Source: an uncultured Burkholderiales bacterium
Lineage (GTDB): Bacteria > Pseudomonadota > Gammaproteobacteria > Burkholderiales > Burkholderiaceae_C
Direction of reading: 5' to 3'
DNA: 7,946 bases
Assembly: GCA_903887655.1 (NCBI GenBank)
Contig: CAISQQ010000019.1
Coordinates: 1 to 7,946, forward strand
Part shown: piece after piece, positions 5,480 through 7,946 of the stretch
Layout: each line of letters starts with the position of its first letter
Numbering within the stretch: the stretch's first letter is position 1
Made by a program: the position numbers and the translations under genes
Notes under the pieces: model-generated
What the model saw: the letters and a program-made list of their open reading frames with translations, nothing else
Databases searched by the model: none
Told to the model about the DNA's origin: nothing

Positions 5480-6139
5480 TTGACCACCAACCCCTTAGCC
5501 GACATGCGCAAAAGCTACGAGCTCGCCGAGCTTGACGACGCCCATCTCAAAGACACACCCCATGCATTTTTCAAGCTTTGGCTGGAAGAGGCCTTGAAGG
5601 CCCAGATCCCAGAGCCCACGGCGATGACCTTGGCGACGGTGGACAGCCACATGAGACCGAGCACGCGCATCGTGCTACTCAAAGGCTTGGAGAACGAGGG
5701 CTTGATTTTTTACACCAACTACCTCAGCCGAAAAGGCCAGGAATTGGCCGGCAACCCCCAGGCAGCCTTGCAGTTTCATTGGGTCGAGCTCGAACGCACC
5801 GTGCGCATTGAGGGCTTGATAGAAAAAACCAGCGCGGCCATGAGTGACGACTATTTTCACTCCCGCCCCAGAGGCTCACAAATCGGCGCCTGGGCCAGTG
5901 CTCAAAGCCAAGTGCTCCAAAGTCGCGAGCAACTCCAGTCCGAGGTCAGCCGACTCGAGCAACTGTATGACCAGCAAACCATCCCACGCCCAGCGCATTG
6001 GGGTGGTTATCGCTTAACGCCCGAGCGTTGGGAGTTTTGGCAAGGACGCCCGAGTCGCTTGCACGACCGGATTCGCTACCAGCGTCTGGGCGAGTCGGGC
6101 GCGAGTGTCCAGTGGCAAATCGAGCGCTTGGCGCCCTAG
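5480..6139 (+). CDS. pdxH: Pyridoxamine/pyridoxine 5'-phosphate oxidase
   Basis: FMN-dependent cytoplasmic enzyme that oxidises pyridoxine- or pyridoxamine-5'-phosphate to pyridoxal 5'-phosphate, the last step of PLP synthesis and salvage. The 219-residue product matches the usual ~218. Visible family segments are DPTAM-like EPTAMTLATV (45-54), RIVLLK (63-68), FYTNYLSRK (77-85), YFHSRPRGSQIGAW (125-138), WEFWQG (184-189), RLHDR (193-197) and the C-terminal ERLAP. By alignment with E. coli PdxH the substrate contacts Lys68, Tyr125, Arg129, Ser133, Arg193 and His195 are all present. The start is TTG at 5480, backed by AAGGA at 5468-5472; a later ATG at 5504 would drop 8 residues that are not conserved. 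It follows gloA on the same strand and ends 17 bases from the oppositely oriented msrA. No promoter of its own was recognised. Confidence 0.97.
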   Translation: MTTNPLADMRKSYELAELDDAHLKDTPHAFFKLWLEEALKAQIPEPTAMTLATVDSHMRPSTRIVLLKGLENEGLIFYTNYLSRKGQELAGNPQAALQFHWVELERTVRIEGLIEKTSAAMSDDYFHSRPRGSQIGAWASAQSQVLQSREQLQSEVSRLEQLYDQQTIPRPAHWGGYRLTPERWEFWQGRPSRLHDRIRYQRLGESGASVQWQIERLAP

Positions 6140-6156
6140 CCCAAGACAGGCCCGGC

Positions 6157-6693
6157 TCAAACTTTCAGCCGAGCGGCAAAGGTCTGGGTGAATTTGGCCA
6201 CTTTGGGCGCCACCACATAGGCACAATAGCCCTGGTTGGGGTGGTTGAGAAAATAGTCCTGGTGGTAGTCTTCGGCGCGACTGTAATTATTGAGCGCCAG
6301 CACTTCGGTGGTGAGGGGTGAAGCATAGGCGTGCTGCTCTTTGAGCTCAGCGAGCACCTTGTCAATGACCTCGAGATCGGATTGATCTTCCCAGTAAATA
6401 CCACTGCGGTATTGGGTTCCTTCGTCATTGCCTTGGCGATTCAAGGTGGTGGGGTCGTGGATCACAAAAAAGACTTGCAAAATCTCTTCCAACCCAATGA
6501 TGCTGCTGTCGTAGCGCAATTGAACAACCTCCACGTGACCGGTCTGTCCCGAACAAACCGCCTCATACGTGGGGTTCAAGGTATGGCCATTGGAGTAGCC
6601 AGACACCACATCGACGACGCCTTCAAGCCGATCAAAAACCGCCTCCAGACACCAAAAGCACCCGCCCCCCAAAGTGATGGACTTGATCGACAT
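6157..6693 (-). CDS. msrA: Peptide-methionine (S)-S-oxide reductase MsrA
   Basis: Reduces methionine-S-sulfoxide in proteins and free methionine, using thioredoxin as reductant; a cytoplasmic oxidative-repair enzyme. The product is 178 residues. The active-site motif is GCFWC (11-15), with nucleophilic Cys12 and a second Cys15, the GCFWC variant rather than GCFWG. Other family segments are YSNG (33-36), PTYEAVCSG (41-49), GHVEVV (52-57), DPTT (80-83), DEGTQYRS (90-97) and EDYHQDYF (141-148). The probable resolving Cys157 lies in QGYCAYV (154-160). The ATG at 6693 is chosen because it gives a normal MsrA N-terminus and has AAGGTG (6701-6706) 7 bases upstream; the open frame extends 22 codons further, to 6759, without homology. 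The porin gene lies 79 bases upstream on the same strand with no strong terminator between them, so co-transcription is possible. The 3' end converges on pdxH. Confidence 0.96.
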   Translation of the reverse strand: MSIKSITLGGGCFWCLEAVFDRLEGVVDVVSGYSNGHTLNPTYEAVCSGQTGHVEVVQLRYDSSIIGLEEILQVFFVIHDPTTLNRQGNDEGTQYRSGIYWEDQSDLEVIDKVLAELKEQHAYASPLTTEVLALNNYSRAEDYHQDYFLNHPNQGYCAYVVAPKVAKFTQTFAARLKV

Positions 6694-6772
6694 GGATGAA
6701 CACCTTGTAAAAAATTTAAACTCTTCAAGCTCGTTGAGCCCGATCACGGCAAGCGTCAAGCCTGCCGCTGGG

Positions 6773-7621
6773 TCAGAAACCTTTGGTAAAACCCAATGTC
6801 AAACCGGGCTTACCCGCAGAACGCACACCATAGGCATCGGTCTGAAAATAGCCGCGTTTGGAGGTGCTGTAGTAATTGGCTGAAACCACCGCATTCTCAC
6901 CAAAATCCTTGCCAATACTCAATCTGTAATCGGCAACGGTGGGCGTGAGTGGGGCAGAGCCGACGTCAGAGGCTTGCAAGAACTGGTTGTACTTTTTGAG
7001 CGACAACAAGCCCACGTGCGCGCCAAAAACCAAGCCCACGAATTGTTGCGAATACCCCAAGTCAACGTAGGTGGTGCCCTTGGTGGACAAACGAGAACCC
7101 ACGCTGGATGCCATTTTGAAATAGTCGGCCGTGGCGAGGTTCACTTTCAAGGACAAGGGACCGTTGTTCAAGCCCACATACACTTCGGTGTTGTTGATGG
7201 CCGTGTTGTTGGTGAGCAGGGAGTTTTGTGCGGGATTGGAGCCACTCTTGGGATAACCGTAGTAAATGGCACCGATGTCGTAGCCCGTGCCCATGAGGCT
7301 GCCCCACTCACCCTTCAAGCCACCATAGAAGTCCGTCTCCAAGGACGCCCCGTTGTACAAGTCTTGGGCCACATTGGAGTTCCAGTTGCCCAGATAGAGG
7401 CCATTGCGGTGCTCCCAATCCAGTCCCCCTTGCAAGGCGGGACCGTAATTGGTTTGGGTAAACCCGCGAAAGCGGTAGTCGCTCATGATCGACATATTGC
7501 CCGTCACTTTGGATTCAGGCTCTTGATCGGCCCAGGCCCATGGGCAGGAGCCAGCAAGCAGGCCAGCAGACAAGGCCAATTGAGCAAGACCCAGAACGCT
7601 GGTGTTCATTGTTTTTCTCAT
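6773..7621 (-). CDS. TorF-family putative porin (outer-membrane beta-barrel)
   Basis: Predicted exported outer-membrane protein of 282 residues. Residues 1-31 form a Sec signal peptide: basic MRKT start, hydrophobic core (about 9-24) and a likely cleavage after AWA (29-31), leaving DQEPE. The mature part shows the TorF/Gcw-type hallmarks SDYRFRGFTQT (47-57), LQGGLDW (63-69) and GNWNSNV (78-84), then alternating aromatic/polar strands. It ends in Phe282 (GFTKGF), the usual beta-barrel assembly signal. AAAGGA (7628-7633) lies 6 bases before the ATG at 7621; a second in-frame ATG at residue 5 is less well placed. The physiological substrate of this family is not settled. In several betaproteobacteria as I recall them a TorF porin precedes glnK-amtB, but here msrA follows instead. 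Family call is by motif recognition. Confidence 0.82.
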   Translation of the reverse strand: MRKTMNTSVLGLAQLALSAGLLAGSCPWAWADQEPESKVTGNMSIMSDYRFRGFTQTNYGPALQGGLDWEHRNGLYLGNWNSNVAQDLYNGASLETDFYGGLKGEWGSLMGTGYDIGAIYYGYPKSGSNPAQNSLLTNNTAINNTEVYVGLNNGPLSLKVNLATADYFKMASSVGSRLSTKGTTYVDLGYSQQFVGLVFGAHVGLLSLKKYNQFLQASDVGSAPLTPTVADYRLSIGKDFGENAVVSANYYSTSKRGYFQTDAYGVRSAGKPGLTLGFTKGF

Positions 7622-7693
7622 GGCACATCCTTTGATTTTTTAATTCTGAATTGAAATCTATTTTAATTGAAAACCCTCAGCGGGCCTGTTTCA

Positions 7694-7713
7694 CCAAGCC
7701 CCGCGAGGCTTGG
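7694..7713. promoter_or_regulatory. 7-bp hairpin upstream of the porin gene
   Basis: CCAAGCC (7694-7700) pairs perfectly with GGCTTGG (7707-7713) around a 6-base loop, 73 bases before the porin ATG. There is no T-tract on either strand. If the promoter lies farther upstream, this would be a leader hairpin in the porin mRNA; if it lies in the AT-rich part, it would be an upstream dyad. Confidence 0.35.
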
Positions 7714-7739
7714 CGGTGCACGCGAACGTCTTATTTTCA

Positions 7740-7755
7740 CACCGTAACACCGTAA
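7740..7755. repeat. Tandem octamer CACCGTAA, two perfect copies
   Basis: CACCGTAA occurs at 7740-7747 and directly again at 7748-7755 (TTACGGTG twice on the minus strand). It overlaps the weak promoter candidate for the porin gene. Adjacent direct repeats of this kind can be paired binding half-sites for a response regulator, but the 8-base period does not match the PhoB, OmpR or CpxR arrangement. Confidence 0.5.
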
Positions 7756-7780
7756 ACCCCTTAAAAAGACAACTTAATGA

Positions 7781-7946
7781 CTCTTTTTTGCCGCTTGCTG
7801 TGCCCATCTCTTGGGCTTGAGCGCTCGCTCAGGGTGGGCAAGGACGCCTGCCTTCGGCCAGCACCAATGAATTCGCTGTCCGCTTCAGTCCCACCACCAC
7901 GAACTATGTCCTCATTCCCAACGGTGGCGACGTGAATGATTTTCGC
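7781..7946 (+). pseudogene. Possible broken 5' end of an exported-protein gene, running off the window
   Basis: One plus-strand frame at 7781-7825 encodes a signal-peptide-like run (LFFAACCAHLLGLSA). A different frame, open from 7821 to the edge, begins ALAQGGQGRL and continues with NEFAVRFSPTTTNYVLIP and GGDVNDFR, with mostly C/G third positions. Joined near 7821 they would read as a hydrophobic export signal with an ALA/Q cleavage site and a mature chain. As written there is no ATG in either frame: frame one has a TGA just upstream (7778-7780), and an ATG lies out of frame at 7777 before a run of six T. So one or two frameshifts, or sequencing errors at T6 and at the GCGCTCGCTC stretch, would be needed. 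This is a tentative reading; no family was recognised. Confidence 0.2.

Larger units (their letters stand above)
7622..7946. other. Upstream region of the porin gene and unassigned right edge
   Basis: These 325 bases hold no secure gene. Nearest the porin, 7635-7675 is very AT-rich and contains AATTGAAA twice (7649-7656, 7665-7672), 16 bases apart. The region also holds a 7-bp hairpin (7694-7713), a tandem octamer (7740-7755), a near-perfect palindrome TGAGCGCTCGCTCA (7818-7831), and open frames on both strands toward the edge. A very weak minus-strand promoter candidate is TTTACG (7756-7751) with TAAGAC (7733-7728), 17 bases apart. From ATG 7777 a 52-codon plus-strand frame (stop 7933-7935) exists, but nothing about its product looks like a protein family. 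Confidence 0.4.

Noticed and set aside
5472..5483. ATG-ACC-CAT-TGA mini-ORF overlapping the pdxH start
   Set aside because: Three codons only, and the AAGGA site abuts its ATG too closely to serve it; probably chance.
7544..7621. Lipoprotein signal in the porin (LAGSC near residues 22-26)
   Set aside because: Ala rather than Leu/Val/Ile at -3 and a good AWA cleavage site further on favour an ordinary signal peptide, and the protein is a beta-barrel.
6974..7654. Plus-strand open frame of 226 codons opposite the porin gene
   Set aside because: It is antisense to a porin with an intact signal peptide, hallmark motifs and terminal Phe; the frame itself shows no family features.

Overview
The window looks like chromosomal DNA of a betaproteobacterium, probably Burkholderiales. 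This rests on the EttA, RhlE, GloA and PdxH sequences, a TorF-type porin, a clear G/C preference at third codon positions, and TAAAAT-type -10 boxes. The assignment is an inference from protein resemblance, not a search result. No transposase, phage gene, integrase, tRNA, rRNA or CRISPR array was seen. The content is housekeeping, with interesting details in one enzyme and in the intergenic DNA.

Layout from left to right. (1) 1-1441, minus strand: ettA, an ABC-F translation factor cut by the left edge after about 480 codons. (2) 1442-1779: a 338-base divergent region with a weak ettA promoter and a long, structured leader for the next gene. (3) 1780-3648, plus: an RhlE-type DEAD-box RNA helicase with a long Gly/Arg- and His-rich tail. 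(4) 3649-3789: a convergent gap with one short GC-rich hairpin and a larger multi-helix dyad. (5) 3790-4740, minus: a D-2-hydroxyacid dehydrogenase homologue in which the catalytic Arg is His and the catalytic Glu position is Ala. (6) 4741-4952: a divergent promoter region. (7) 4953-5357, plus: gloA (glyoxalase I). (8) 5358-5479: a gap with four perfect copies of a hexamer. (9) 5480-6139, plus: pdxH, with a TTG start. (10) 6157-6693, minus: msrA, ending 17 bases from the pdxH stop. (11) 6773-7621, minus: a TorF-family outer-membrane porin that may be co-transcribed with msrA. (12) 7622-7946: 325 bases with no secure gene, holding an AT-rich torF upstream region, a tandem octamer and possibly the broken start of an exported-protein gene running off the right edge.

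The genes do not form one pathway. EttA and RhlE act on ribosomes and RNA. GloA (methylglyoxal removal), MsrA (repair of oxidised methionine) and PdxH (PLP cofactor) are stress or cofactor functions. The porin faces the outside. I found no convincing undescribed defence or mobile system. The observations most worth following are the dehydrogenase with altered catalytic residues, the rhlE leader with its overlapping 15-codon ORF, the dyad after rhlE, and the possibly frameshifted ORF at the right edge.
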